Source: Odobenus rosmarus divergens (lineage: Eukaryota; Chordata; Mammalia; Carnivora; Odobenidae). Taken from it: a DNA stretch of 64,000 nucleotides. The translations under genes and the position numbers were made by a program. The notes under the pieces are model-generated. The model ran no database searches and was not told the DNA's origin. It saw nothing but the letters and a program-made list of their open reading frames with translations. This document shows, in pieces, positions 1 to 11,460 of this stretch. How positions within the stretch are numbered: the first letter of the stretch is position 1; each line of letters opens with the position of its first letter. The stretch spans positions 448,009 to 512,008 of the forward strand of contig NW_004450286.1 in NCBI RefSeq assembly GCF_000321225.1. The letters run 5' to 3'.

Positions 1-2284
1 TGGGGCAGCTGCTTTGGAACGTGGAGGGTGCAGTTAACTAGCAGGTATCTCCCACTGTGGGAGGGCATGAAGGAAAACCACACCGGCTCTAGGCTGGATG
101 CCAGTGCCTCTAGAGACTGGAAGGATTGATCCCTTATCTACCCATTTCTGCTTCACAGACAACTTCGAGAAAACAGGTGGGATAAACACCATATACTTTG
201 TGGGACTTGGAGTCGTGACCTGGAGAAAAACCAAGGTCTCTCATCCAGACCCTATGGCTGCTTTTCTGGGGAAGGGGCCAGAGGGCAGTATTAAGATCAG
301 AAAGGTGTCCTAGATTGTCAGGGTGGATTGCTATCCAGCAAAGTGTAAGCCACCTGAACCTCCTGGTCCCTCTCTGTGGGTGTCTGTACTGGTCAGAAGA
401 TCCTGTGCACGTGTTCCTCCTAGGCTCCGGTTATGTTAGGGACTAACCCACGTGCTCACAAACATCCGGCCACTACCTGGAGCTCCTAAGTCTGTTCCCT
501 AACCCCTAGTTACAGCCACCTGATGCCTATTCAGGAGGCCCCAATCCATCACTGTCAGCTGCCTTTTGCTTTCAATACCCGAAGGAAGAAAGTTGGCTTT
601 TTTTTTGGGGGGGGGGGGCCTGTTCTCGGTGAACAGGCTGGGTTTACTTAACCTCCAGTGCTGCTGAAACTTCTAATTCTTGCCTGGTTTCTCTTGAATC
701 TTCCATCTTTAAGAATTCCTAGTTTTTTAAAGTCTGATCCTAGACGAATAAGATGCTGTCCTCCTGACAGGAAGGGTGAATTCCTGTGGCAAAGTATAGG
801 TATTTAGGAAGGGAACCCACGTTAAACTGTTAGCTAAGACTTCAGATTCTCTTTGTGATTCTGGACTGTCTAGCCCTCCCTTGCTTTGACCAGTGGCTGT
901 GGGAAGAAAGAAGGTCTAGCTGGGGCCATTGGGTAGGCAGGGCATGAGGCGGAGTACATGGTTTAGTTGCTGATAACTCGACTGGCCTTGGAGAGAACAG
1001 CTGGGCCTCCCCTGCCTCCCCATACAGGGGAAGAAGCTTCAGGAAGGGGCTAACAAGCCTAGGGCAGCTGGCCATCTAGAATAATCCTCCGTGTAAGAGT
1101 CCTTAAGAAGAGTGACAGATCTATGCTTCTAATAGCCCCTTGCCTTGAACTAAGGGTATTGGGACATGCTGGAACTGGGCAGTAATCTTACGGTTCTGGG
1201 AGCTCGAGAACACCTTGCAACTATGGGGAAAGCAACAAATACAGGGATCCAGGGCCTAGCATGCTCCCTCTTCCTTCTGAGAGAGCAGGCTGGCAGAAGA
1301 GGGGCCAGCACCAATGCAAACCAGAAGCTAAGGCTTGGCAGGGAAGCCTGGCTGCTCCCCATGTGCAGCCAGAGGAGAAGTGATTTGTAGAGAATGGAGA
1401 ATCCTCTGGAGTTCTGCCTGTTGGCTATGGATAGGACCTGAGGATAGAGTAACTGATGTGTGGCTGGTCTAGGAGCCCCTTCACTCTGGGAACACTTTGC
1501 CCCTAAATCTGTGGGGAAGATGACTCTAAACACCTACTTGTCAGGAATTTGGGTCCATTTTTTTTTTTAAATATAAAACCTATGATTCTTCCTGCTTTTG
1601 ATCACCAGTGTTTCTTAATCCTTGGAGTTTTATCTGTGTACATTATTCCTCTGCTCTGGCATGCTGCCTTTTTTGATTTGAGCCCTTAACATGTTAACAG
1701 TGATCTTGAACTCTGTAACTCAAATCTGTCTCCTATCTGAATCTGATACTGGTGCTCACACTCCAGATTGTGTGGCATGCCTTCTTGGCATGCCGTGTAA
1801 GGGAGTGGTGGATGGTGAAAGTAGGAGCTGATATAATTAGGCTGGGCCATACTTGTGTGGGGGGTAGCTGTGGGGGCCAGAGGACTTGGTTTCCTCTAAT
1901 CCTTCTCTACTGTTCTTCAGTTTCCCTATGTACTCCCTAAATAGGGTCTATGTCTTTTGGCTCTCCATTGTAAGCTACTCTACACTAGAGCCCTATGGGT
2001 GTAGGGGTAAGGTGTAGGGGTGGGGAGCATTGTGTGGTCTAGGATTGTTTCAGAACTTCTAGTGGGCCTGAGTGCCTAGGCTGAACTTCAGAGGTATAGT
2101 GTGGCCTCTCCTCCCCTAGGAGGGGAAGCCTAGAAGGGCTAGAGCTGGCCAACTAGAGTTCTCCTGGGTCAGGTAAGACTCTGATAATGGAGCTGTCCTT
2201 GGAAGACCAGCCTCTGTCATGGACGTTGATTTGGGCATATCTCACAAAGGTAACTCTTCCCTTCCACTGACCTGAAATGAGGGG

Positions 2285-2287
<3 letters not shown>
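1..2287. other. Unassigned non-coding DNA
   Basis: I see no gene or recognisable repeat family here. Open frames are short (under 130 codons) and lack family signatures. A G-homopolymer follows a T-run at about 600-618. CTAG occurs nine times in the first 1000 bases by hand count, which is high for mammalian DNA and typical of the whole left part of the window. Confidence 0.5.
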
Positions 2288-2336
<49 letters not shown>

Positions 2337-2356
2337 CGTGTGTGTCTGTCTGTCTG
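2288..2356. repeat. Compound microsatellite (TG)n-(CG)n-(TCTG)n
   Basis: A TG dinucleotide run is followed by a short CGCGCGCG block, more TG, and then TCTG tetranucleotides. Alternating purine-pyrimidine DNA of this kind is known to favour left-handed Z-DNA. It is a likely polymorphic marker. No gene lies next to it. Confidence 0.95.
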
Positions 2357-5300
2357 ACGTTCACGAGAACCTGGTGGTATTTCTGGAGGTAAAACTCCAC
2401 AAAACAGTACAGGGCCCCCGACTACTGCAGCCCCTAGAATTTCTCACTTCAAGCTAGTCCAGCAATTTGGCATCCAGCAAGCTGCCAAAGGGTTTCTACC
2501 AGTTCTAGTGGCTTCTGCAGGGAAGTCGTTCTTGGCGGTGATTCTGTATATCTGTCTCCATGTCATGGGGTGGTGGTTTGCGTTCTGACCCTAACTCCCT
2601 AGTAGGCCTAAGGATTTGTGACTTTGCTCAGGATTTTTCCTGCATGAACAGCTGACCTCAAAGCTCTTCACCTGCTACAACTGGCCTTCATCTGAATAGC
2701 TTTCTCTCAGCTGGTCCTTGAGCATGGTCTGCGGCAATTCTCCTCCCCCTCGATTGTGGAGGGTACAGGCAGTGAAAGGACCCTGGCTGTCTCTGGCCTC
2801 TTGTGGTGGAGCTGGCCTTCTAGGGCTGAGCCGAAGCCATAACTGTGACAGGACCTGTGGCTGAGGCTAAGTGCAGCCAGGAGATGAGGTTCCCTTCTTC
2901 CCCGACCCCAGCGTAGGTTGGGGCTCTGCCTCACAGCATACTGTGAACCCTAGGGCCCTCACAGCACTTACCTGGCTCATTCCTAAGAGGAGGTTACACA
3001 CTGGGGGAGGCAAGCTGTCCCTTTCCCACTCTGGCTCTGCCCGGTACCCAGCTCCATGGCCACTTATCCTTTTTTAAGAGGACTTCGGGTATGTTCTTTT
3101 CTCTATGACCTTGTGTTTGGAATTCTAACCTCTCAGGACGCTGGGGAAGAATGGTCTCTGGCTTGGCTGGAGTTGGCTGCCTTGGTTTGGTTTCTTCAGA
3201 GGACCTGCTGTTCCTTGCTGACCTGGTGTTTTCCTGAATTCTGGATGAGTTTCCTAAACATAGAGGACAAACTAGTAACTCCAGGGACTTGGTGACTCAA
3301 GCTGATAAATGGGTAGAAGGCTTTCTTGCCCATGGTGCACGTGAATTTGTTTTGGGGTCTTGCTTCTTGGAACAAAGCGGTATTGTCTGGATTACTTCAG
3401 CTATGTCAACTTAAAATAGCTCTTTCTAGATGCTTGTGGAAGTTTCAGGAATGTACAGCCATCAGGAGAACCTCCAATACCAAACAAGTGATCTGATGAC
3501 ATGTGGCCCTGGAAAGTTGGGCCTGGGTCTGTAGAGATTGGATACATTTCTCCAGTTCAGAGCCCAATCAATGAGCATGGCTGTCTCTTGACCTGTGTTT
3601 TGGTCATGGGCAAGGCCAGCAGCATCTATGAGGCTTGGTGTGTCCTTGACACCTTGGAATAGCAGGGGTTCCCACCTCCCTCTGCTGGGGTGGGAAATAA
3701 TTAGAAGCTCGTGTCTGGGGGAGGGTGGAATCCCTCTGTGGGGGGGGTGAATTATCCTGGAGAGTGGTTAGAATATGTATCTATGTAAATGATACTGTGC
3801 ATCTGTCTCCTCTGGTCACTTCTGTGAATTTCTCATGCCGTTGCTATAGAAGTCCAGGTGATAAGCACTAATAGCGTAGCCTGCCATTCAGTGCAGATCA
3901 CTTGTTTATGCTTGACTGACTCTGCTGTGAGGAATGGAGCACCTCTAAATGTCATAGGTGTTTGAGATCTGAGGTATGTACCTAACCTTGGAATGCCTGG
4001 GCATAGGTGTACTCAGTGTCACTAAGGGCTACCATTCGTCAGAGCGGAAAGTGTTCTTAACCTCCATATATCCCCAACACACCCTTCGTGATCAGTAAAA
4101 GATGACCACTAGAAACTTCTATTTCTGACATAAAACAGGCTACCAGATCTATAAGTCCTTTCCTGAACTGCCTGTTGCTGTATTTAATCTCTACTAGCAT
4201 TCTCTCCTTTGGTAGGAGTTCCCCGTATGTTCTAGATCTTGTCCCTTCTGTACATGCTGCTAATCCTTTTCTAGTCACCAGTCTCATCTTCGTGGCCAAT
4301 AAAGAATAAGCCCTAAATATTCTCGTTCCATCGCTCATTTGTTATGTGGGTGTTGATGGGGATTTCTTACCCTCCAGGTCAAACATTTTTTTCCTACTAG
4401 GTTTAACACTTAGTACCGAACTTCAAATGCCTACAAAAGTAGGGTATCCCACTAACTCTTAAGTTCTTGTGGAACTAACTGCTGGTGCTCCTACTCCCAT
4501 CCTCGGGCCATAACCATTGCTGTGGTCAATGCCAGCCTTCTCTCCTGGCCTCGATCAAGTCTGGGGTATATGCCAACAATCTCAGACTTTCCGGAGTTCT
4601 GTCTTAAGCACGCTAAATTTATGCTTCTATGACTTTCCCGAAATGCCATGTTTGAGCTACAGATTTGCTTGTTTCTGAACTCTAAGAACTTCATCCTAGG
4701 GCTTCAGGACTTAGGAGCTTTTCTAGAAAGTATTAATATGTCAAGTAGGAGTTCAATTAGACATGTATCCCACTTGTAGGGAGGGATGCATAAATCTGAG
4801 TTTTCAAAACACTGTTAGATTCTACTTTGTCCAAAGATGTAAAAATGTATGCTCGTTTTGTCCATTTTTTATGCCCTGTCTTATTCAATCTCTAAATGTG
4901 GTGGGCTCTAAGTCTCTTCAATTGGTAGAGTAACTGGGGGCGGGGTGGAAGGTGGCAAGGAACTGAATCTACTTTTTCAAGCCATCAAGACAAAACCCCC
5001 CAGTCTTCTGCAGAAAGCCTGATCTAGGTGTCAAGATCTACTTAGTGACTGAAGGTAAATGTAACAAGTCTATTTATGCAGCCCTTAATTCCTACCACTT
5101 GACCTGCCGGCTCTCTAAGTGAGCTAATCTTGAGTACCTAGCCAGTAGCTAACTTTTGGAATTAACCCCTAAGTTTGAAACTGTTCTAGTGAATAAGGCT
5201 GCAGGGGCTGTGGGATGGCAGTCCCTCCCATGCCTGTGTGTTCAGGCGTGGTATCTTCACAGCCTGCTAATAACTGAATCTTCACTTTGGAAATACTTAG

Positions 5301-5585
5301 TGGTGAGAGGCTTAGGGAAACAGCAAGAGACCGCTTAATAGCAAACGAGGGCAATCAAGTTAGCTAAGGATGTTAAAGTTTGGGGTCACAATTCCCTCCA
5401 GCCTGAATTAGCTGTTGGCCAGTTTCTGTTCCTTGTCCGTTAAATGCAAAGATCACTTGGAATTGCATATGGTCACATTTCAAATGCAATATCCTTCCTG
5501 TCTGGGGTCAGGTGAGATCTAGCTCTTTCTAGAAGAGAAAACTTAATTATGTTGCTAATTTTTTTTTTATGGTTTCTTTTCCTTA
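2357..5585. other. Unassigned non-coding DNA
   Basis: No gene, RNA or clear repeat family is visible. Open frames are below 100 codons. Base composition and CTAG richness resemble the preceding stretch. Very diverged LINE or LTR sequence could be hidden here without being recognisable by eye. Confidence 0.4.
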
Positions 5586-5800
5586 GAACATTGGTAAACT
5601 TTTTCTATAAAGGTCTGGATAGCAAACATCTTAGGTTTTGTGGGCTAAGGGGCAATAACTGAGGATATTGTACTAATGAGAGCTTCACAAGACTTAGAAA
5701 ATTGACCTCTGTGCAAAAACTTGTATAGGTTTACTAAAGAAAACAACTTCTTGTCTCTGGAGTTGGGGTTTCAAAGTTTGTGGTCCCCACCAAATCGATT
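5586..5800. repeat. Probable hAT-type MER element fragment
   Basis: The stretch from about 5590 reads like the start of a common eutherian non-autonomous DNA transposon: 'aaactttttctataaagg', followed by 'taggttttgtgggc'. That family typically encodes 'aaactttttctgtaaagg' and then a GC-rich 'gggcc' stretch. Later parts are too diverged to align by eye. The exact family name is uncertain. Confidence 0.35.
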
Positions 5801-6079
5801 GCATTAGATCAATGCTGGTCTATAACAATTAGGTTTTTCACTTCGAAAAATCTTCCATAGAAAGATATTACCAAATACTGCTATCTTGTTAGCAGACCTG
5901 AATTACAAGATCATACTCAGCTTTGCTTTATACCAATAAAAGCATCAGCTGAACTACCTTAGGAATAGGAAGAATAGGGGTCACGGGCATGCTTAATATG
6001 GGCAGTAAAGACGGGGATAAGGTCAGAAATGAAGGGGTGCATACACCCACCCCACTCAAGGACCAACGTGGATTGCCTA

Positions 6080-6330
6080 TGTCCATCTACAAATACAACT
6101 TCACTCATTAGGTTGACAAAGACCAATAATGGAAACCAGTATTGGTGAAGAGGTAGGGGGAGCCAAGTAGTGAAACTGCGGGATGGTACAGCTGTTAAAC
6201 AGTTGTCCTATGACCAGAAAGCATCTGTGTGTGTCTAACCATGAGGGTGTGAGGTCTCTGGATATCTCCTCTACCTTAAGGAGTAATAGAGCTACAACCA
6301 CCCTGGGCCATAGAACAAATAATGGGGTTG
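6080..6330 (+). mobile_element. Diverged ancient L1 fragment (ORF2 3' part)
   Basis: The order of short matches follows the sense strand of old mammalian L1 ORF2 near its 3' end. A 'gtgaagaggt' segment stands where the family has 'gaggatgtgg'. It is followed by a 'ggtacagc' segment, then 'cctatgacc', which precedes the conserved 'cagcaatt' in better-preserved copies. Many indels are present and no reading frame remains. Resemblance is weak and could be fortuitous in part. Confidence 0.3.
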
Positions 6331-6988
6331 TTAGAATCTTGTAGATGACCAGTCTAGGTAGACTAGGACCTTCTGGTCTTTGACCTAGCCTCTCAGTTGG
6401 GTCCTGAAGGCTATCTGGCAAATATTGGGTACATCTACCTCCAGTCTTCCAGGCCAGTCCACTCAGTTCAAAAGCCAATCTAATTCCATTTGGTCTCTGA
6501 GATGAGTGTGGGAGGGTGGGGGGTGGTGGTGGTAGACAGTATAACCCATCTTAGAGGACAAAGAAGCCTAAAATAAGGTTAAAAGCAGCTAGGGACAAGG
6601 TCTGCATCCATCGTATACGTGGTACATCCACCTTCCTTACCGACCATTCTACTTTCCTATACTACAGAAGATGGCAAACTTCTTTCTCAGATTGCTTGAC
6701 TTGCTCCTCTTATAGCGAAGACTAGATGCACTTGAGTCCATCTGCTCTTGGCAAGCCAAGATCTGGGGATATTCTCCTTTGCAGAGGTGTTCTAGTATTG
6801 GCACTAGCCTTGTAGTGTCAAGGAATTTGGGTATTTTATTTCTTCACCTTCTAGCTCATGGCCAAAATATCCACTCCTCATGGGCAGGTTCCATGGTACT
6901 GTCTTGACAATTGTTCTCAGAAGCCTGAAGTCTTCAAAGACCTTGTAAACTTATTTTTGCTCAAGATAGCTAGAATGGCTGGTTTCTT

Positions 6989-7176
6989 TTTTCTTAAAGA
7001 TTTTTATTTTTTGACAGACACAGCGAGAGAGGGAACACAAGCAGGGGGAGTGGGAGAGGGAGAAGCAGGCCTCCCACTGAGCAGGGAGCCCGACGTGGGG
7101 CTCAATCCCAGGATCCCGGGACCATGACCCAAGCTGAAGGCAGACGCCCAACGACAGAGCCACCCAGGCGCCCCTG
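6989..7176 (-). mobile_element. CAN-SINE (tRNA-Lys-derived carnivore SINE)
   Basis: On the plus strand this reads as the reverse complement of a CAN-SINE. A T-rich start (its A-tail) comes first, then 'agggaacacaagcagggg' and 'gcagggagcccgac', and it ends in 'cacccaggcgcccc', the reverse complement of the SINE 5' end. A perfect 16-bp target-site duplication, gaatggctggtttctt, lies at 6973-6988 and 7177-7192, so the insertion is relatively recent. Compared with the family from memory, the usual 'gacagagagagacacag' is shortened to 'gacagacacag'. SINEs of this type move using L1 proteins and diagnose Carnivora. Confidence 0.95.
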
Positions 7177-7615
7177 GAATGGCTGGTTTCTTAAGCCTTG
7201 ACTCCCACCTAGGACTTAAGCACATATTAGGAATGTCTACCCATTGAAGTAGGTAAGTGTCCTGTGTCATTAAAGTCTTTCTGGTGGCAAGATAAAGCCC
7301 CATAGGGGCTGAGCAGGTAAGGACTGGCTTCCTAGCTTGTATCAGCTAGAAATAATGGAAACAAGGGGAAAAAGGGTTTAAGATTTGAATGGTAGAAATG
7401 ACAGGACTTGGTAGTAAATTTAGGAGAAAAGGAACAATTAAGTGTCAAATACTAGGCAATCAAAAATCATGTGGATATGCTAAGTTAATGAGTTAGAGAA
7501 TATGTCTGGTTAGAGGACTCATGGGGAGAGGTTATTCCATCTTTGGGCAAGCTTGGTTTGCGTTGCCCGTGAGACACTAGAGTATAACCTCAAACAGGCA
7601 GTTGGACTGCTGAAC

Positions 7616-7668
7616 TTGGAACTCCCTGTGCTTGCTTCAGCAGCACTTTTACTAAAATTGGAACTCCC
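7616..7668 (+). pseudogene. Truncated U6 snRNA retro-insertion with 11-bp TSD
   Basis: Positions 7628-7664 match the first 37 nt or so of U6 spliceosomal RNA with about four differences: 'gcttcagcagcac' for gcttcggcagcac, then 'actaaaattggaac'. The match stops abruptly there, so the catalytic core and 3' stem of U6 are missing and the copy cannot work. The 11-mer ttggaactccc occurs at 7616-7626 and again at 7658-7668, overlapping the end of the U6 match. This fits an insertion of about 30 nt bounded by a target-site duplication and made by L1 machinery. No U6 promoter elements (PSE, TATA) are evident upstream. Confidence 0.75.
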
Positions 7669-10600
7669 CAAAACCAGGGCAGTACCCTGAAGGTAAACCT
7701 GGAATTCATCGTCTAGGGAGCATGTAACTACCCCACAACTTCTGAAACTGCCTATGTGCCAGAATGGGGTGTCTGGAGGAGTCCCAGCACTTAATGGCTG
7801 GGCAAGTAGACGGGCAAAGGGGAACTGGAAAGTAGGTGATTATGAAGACTAAAGAGCAAAAACAGACCGTGGTGACAAGGTGATCACAGGAAAGCAAGAC
7901 AAGTCAAAGGTGGGTGTTTAGCGAGTAGAATGGGATCCTATCTTGCGCTTATCAAAATGGGTAACTTAGTGTCCATAGAAGCTGTTAAAATAGTAGAAAC
8001 GGAGTCTTGACCACATAAAGAAGCAGAGATGGAGTAGGGGCAACTCTACACAATAGAGGGGAACAGGGTTGGGGGGGAGGATAAGGAGACTCCATAAGAG
8101 ACCCTCAAGATGAGAGCTACTTCCTCTTAATCTACTGGATCACCTTCTCCATTATCCTTAAGACAGATGGACTACTTAAGGCATGAGATTCTAGAGAAAA
8201 ACACAGGGTTTGACACAAGTGGACAACTCCTCTTTATAGGAGAACATCGTGTGAGAGGGTCTGTTATAGGTCAGCCTGTAGGCTTGTGACAAAGTTCTTC
8301 TGCCTTAATGAGCAGACCGTTGTCTGAGAATGGAGGCCAGCACATGTGCAGTATGCTCTCCCCCCTGCCTTCCCGTGTATTCATTGATCACAGATGTGAG
8401 GTGGATGCCAGGGATGGGGGAAGAGGTCGAGATGTACTAGCCTCTAGTAGTGCTTGATCCAGGAGACTCTCTGCTATATTCTTCCCAGTGGGCTTTACGC
8501 TCTTACGTGTTCTATTGGGTGGTCCTTTACTTGTTTGTTGATGGGGGGCGGGGAGCAGGATTTTTCTTGCTGGAGGCAGACCAAGCAATAGGGTGCTTCA
8601 TTGAGCTAGGCTCGCTTGGAACCAGCCACTTCCATCTTACCTTGGCTTAAGGGGTGTCAGTTTCTCTGAAGATCAGGAATGGGCTGTGACGTTCTAGGTG
8701 CTGTTCTAGGAAGTCCCTCCTACAAAGACTTGGGAGCATATAGAATTGGCTATTTCCTGTCCTAGTGTCCTATAAACAGAAGGCTGAGTAGACCTATTTC
8801 TAAAAATATCTGTTCCTTAAACTTTCTGTAAATACCTTAGTTCCCAGACAGGGGCTGTACAACCAAACAAAACAAAATAATCCCTGACCATACTCAGAGT
8901 TCACACTTTACCAGTTATGCTATAGTTCCTTCTACTCCTTGTGGGACCTAGGATCCAGGTAGGGTCTGTATGCTATCCTGCTTGGGGTCTTCTGTCTCCG
9001 TATATAGGTTTCTCCATCTTTCCTTGCAATTCTTTGAAGCAGGGTCTCTTGTCCTACAGAATCCTCCCCATTCGGGACTTAGCTAGCTGCATCTCTGTGG
9101 TGTACTTTAATACATTCCCTCTCTCCTGTGTTTCCTGTAAGTCTGTGGTTGGCTCTAAAAGAGATTCAAGTTTACTTCTTGGGGAGACCATCTCTTATGG
9201 AGTTACGTACTACCGTCAAGAGCTGTGTACAGTCACATGGTGAGCATGATCCTAGCCACGGACCAGGATCTAGTTCTACCTCGGGGTTGCAATGAGGCAG
9301 AGATCCATCTGAAGAGCTAGGCCATTAAAAAGCAGCATAAATACAGGATTCTTTTCCTTCACCTACCAGTTCCTGTGTCGTAAATGGTCTCATTAAATAA
9401 TTATCTGATGGAAACAGACTGAAACCTCATGGTGCTCCGATAAGCCTACAGCACGGTCTCCCAGAGACCCCTGGCCTGCAGCGATAAGGCATGGCATTAC
9501 AGGTGTTCAGAGAATGTGGAGTGTTCCTCTAGAAACCTGTAAAGCGGTGTTTGTGTAGGTCAAAGCTGCCTGGGAGTATAACTGTTGGTCTTTGTGAAAA
9601 TAGGTGATTGAAACCTGCCCAAAAGAATGTGGTCAGGTTAAAAACATAGAAGCGTGCCTATAAGAGCAGCTTCTTTTAATAGGAACTTTCTGAAGTGCCA
9701 GTGTCAAGATTATAATGCTAAGGAAAAACAGAAAAATCTGAGGCACTGGGAACCTGTTAGTCCTGACTTCTAAAGTCCTCTAATTTCATACTTGCAGTGA
9801 TCCAATCAGAGAAGCAGTTTGTTGGAAAGGATCCTACTGATCCTATCAGTTAAAACTCCAGTTTCTTAATATCCTAGAGTCAATGACTCTTAAAACTTGT
9901 TCTGTTAAATAGGATTTAGTGTGGTATATTAAAGATACTTGGCTTCTGGAGACGTCAGACTTGACTTTCAAGTGCACACCTTCTGGGTGTATACTCGTGG
10001 AGCCTTCTAGTGCTCTCAGCACACAGGTTTCTTCCTGGGTCCCTGGCTTGACCGGCTTCTAGTCTCCCTTATATTTAGCTATGGTCCCGTGTGGAGTTCT
10101 GGCCAGTAGAGCAGGACCAGCAATGTTAGACTACCCATGGGAGCCTAGCCTATACTTCTCTCTCGATCTCTTTCTTCCCTTATCTGCTGGTTTAATGGTA
10201 AACCCTGAGGAGGGTCAAGCCACAAGGTGAAGGGAGCCCCAGTCCCTGGACAGGTACAAAGGAACCAGGGCACCAGGAGTACCCAGTCAGTGATTCGAAT
10301 GAGCCTCTTCTCAGCCTCGGAGGCTGAGGTCCCTTAAAAAGGCTAGCGTTAATTACTAACACAACCTACCATACTGTTCACCATGAAATGCTTATTTTCC
10401 TCTAAGCTTTTCTAATTGCTGCTCCTAAGCTGACCAACTCCATGTTAAGCATTAGCCATGAAAAGTAAATTAGATCTCTTAAGACCTTAGACTGGCTGAG
10501 GGACTTCTTAAAGGGGGAGCGTTAGCTCAATTCCTGTGGGAAGTGTCTGAGTGGGTCCCGCACGCTTACTGGAAGAAAGCTGTGAGAAAGGTTGGCAATT

Positions 10601-10959
10601 CTTAGCTGCTTGGCGCCTTCTCAAGTGGGAAGGCAAATCAGCCCCTGATGTTTGTTCCCCTACCCATTGGCCATTTCAAGTCCCAGGGCACCTGGGTGCA
10701 AAGCAGTCTGGGAACTGTGGGTAACCTATGAAGGGCCCAGTGGTATCCCTAAGCTAGAGCTCCTTAGTAAGCAGAAAAGTATTCTAACTTAATTCATGAA
10801 TGCTGTTGACAGTAAATAGGGGTGTCTTAGATGACCACCAGAGGGAACTAGAACTGTCAGGACCCTGGACGACTTCTACATCCTGACCATCTTTAGTGGT
10901 CACCCAGCTGGACTCCTAGGGAAACCCTCTCCTTTTCTATAATACCAGTAGATGCAAGG
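7669..10959. other. Unassigned non-coding DNA
   Basis: No gene or clear repeat is recognised. CTAG is very frequent, with eleven occurrences by hand count in 8401-9400. Open frames reach only about 100 codons and show no domain features. Confidence 0.4.
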
Positions 10960-11205
10960 AACTATAGTTTCACTTTGGATATGGCTGCCATGAACACCCT
11001 TATACATACAAATTGTGCACTTTTCTGTATGCCTGATAATCAAGCATACAGCTGGATGAATCTCCAAAGTAAACATTCATGTGACATTCAGAGCAAAAGA
11101 AAAAAAAAAAAATCCTTCCTGGAATCCCCAGAAGCCCCCCTGAGGTCACTTCCTGAGGGAGAGTCACTACCCCAAGGTAATAGTATCCGGATAACTCCTA
11201 TGGGT
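10960..11205 (-). mobile_element. Old L1 (L1M-type) 3' region fragment, antisense
   Basis: The plus strand carries 'ccagaagcccccctgagg', then 'gtcactaccccaaggtaa'. These resemble the antisense of an L1M-type 3' region that reads 'gaagcccccc...cactacc...aaaggtaacc'. An A-run sits at about 11099-11112. No coding frame survives. Confidence 0.4.
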
Positions 11206-11274
11206 ACAGATTAGTGTTGCTCACTGCTTGTTGTATCTCATGCCCTGGTGTTTTAGGGGAATATTTCCTAGAAC

Positions 11275-11460
11275 TAGTACTTACAGAGCTCTCACTTGCC
11301 AAGTGTTAACTAGCATCTGAATGCAGATTCTATGCTAGAGAATACTAAGCAATTCACAGGTCTAACTGCTGCTTCTCAAGCCCTTGAAGGTAGATACTAC
11401 AACTACTTCACATGTGAGAACTGAGGCAGAAGTGTCTCAGGCATGTTTTAAAGATTAACT
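11275..11460 (+). repeat. MIR SINE, diverged
   Basis: The order of core-like words follows MIR: 'acttgccaagtgttaa', then 'gcaattcacag', 'gaaggtagatactac', and 'gagaactgaggcagaag', which corresponds to the gaggaaactgaggcacag core. It is ancient and heavily diverged, so the boundaries are approximate. Confidence 0.5.

Noticed and set aside
7628..7664. Functional U6 snRNA gene
   Set aside because: Only the 5' third of U6 is present and no upstream PSE or TATA is seen, so it is annotated as a truncated retro-insertion.
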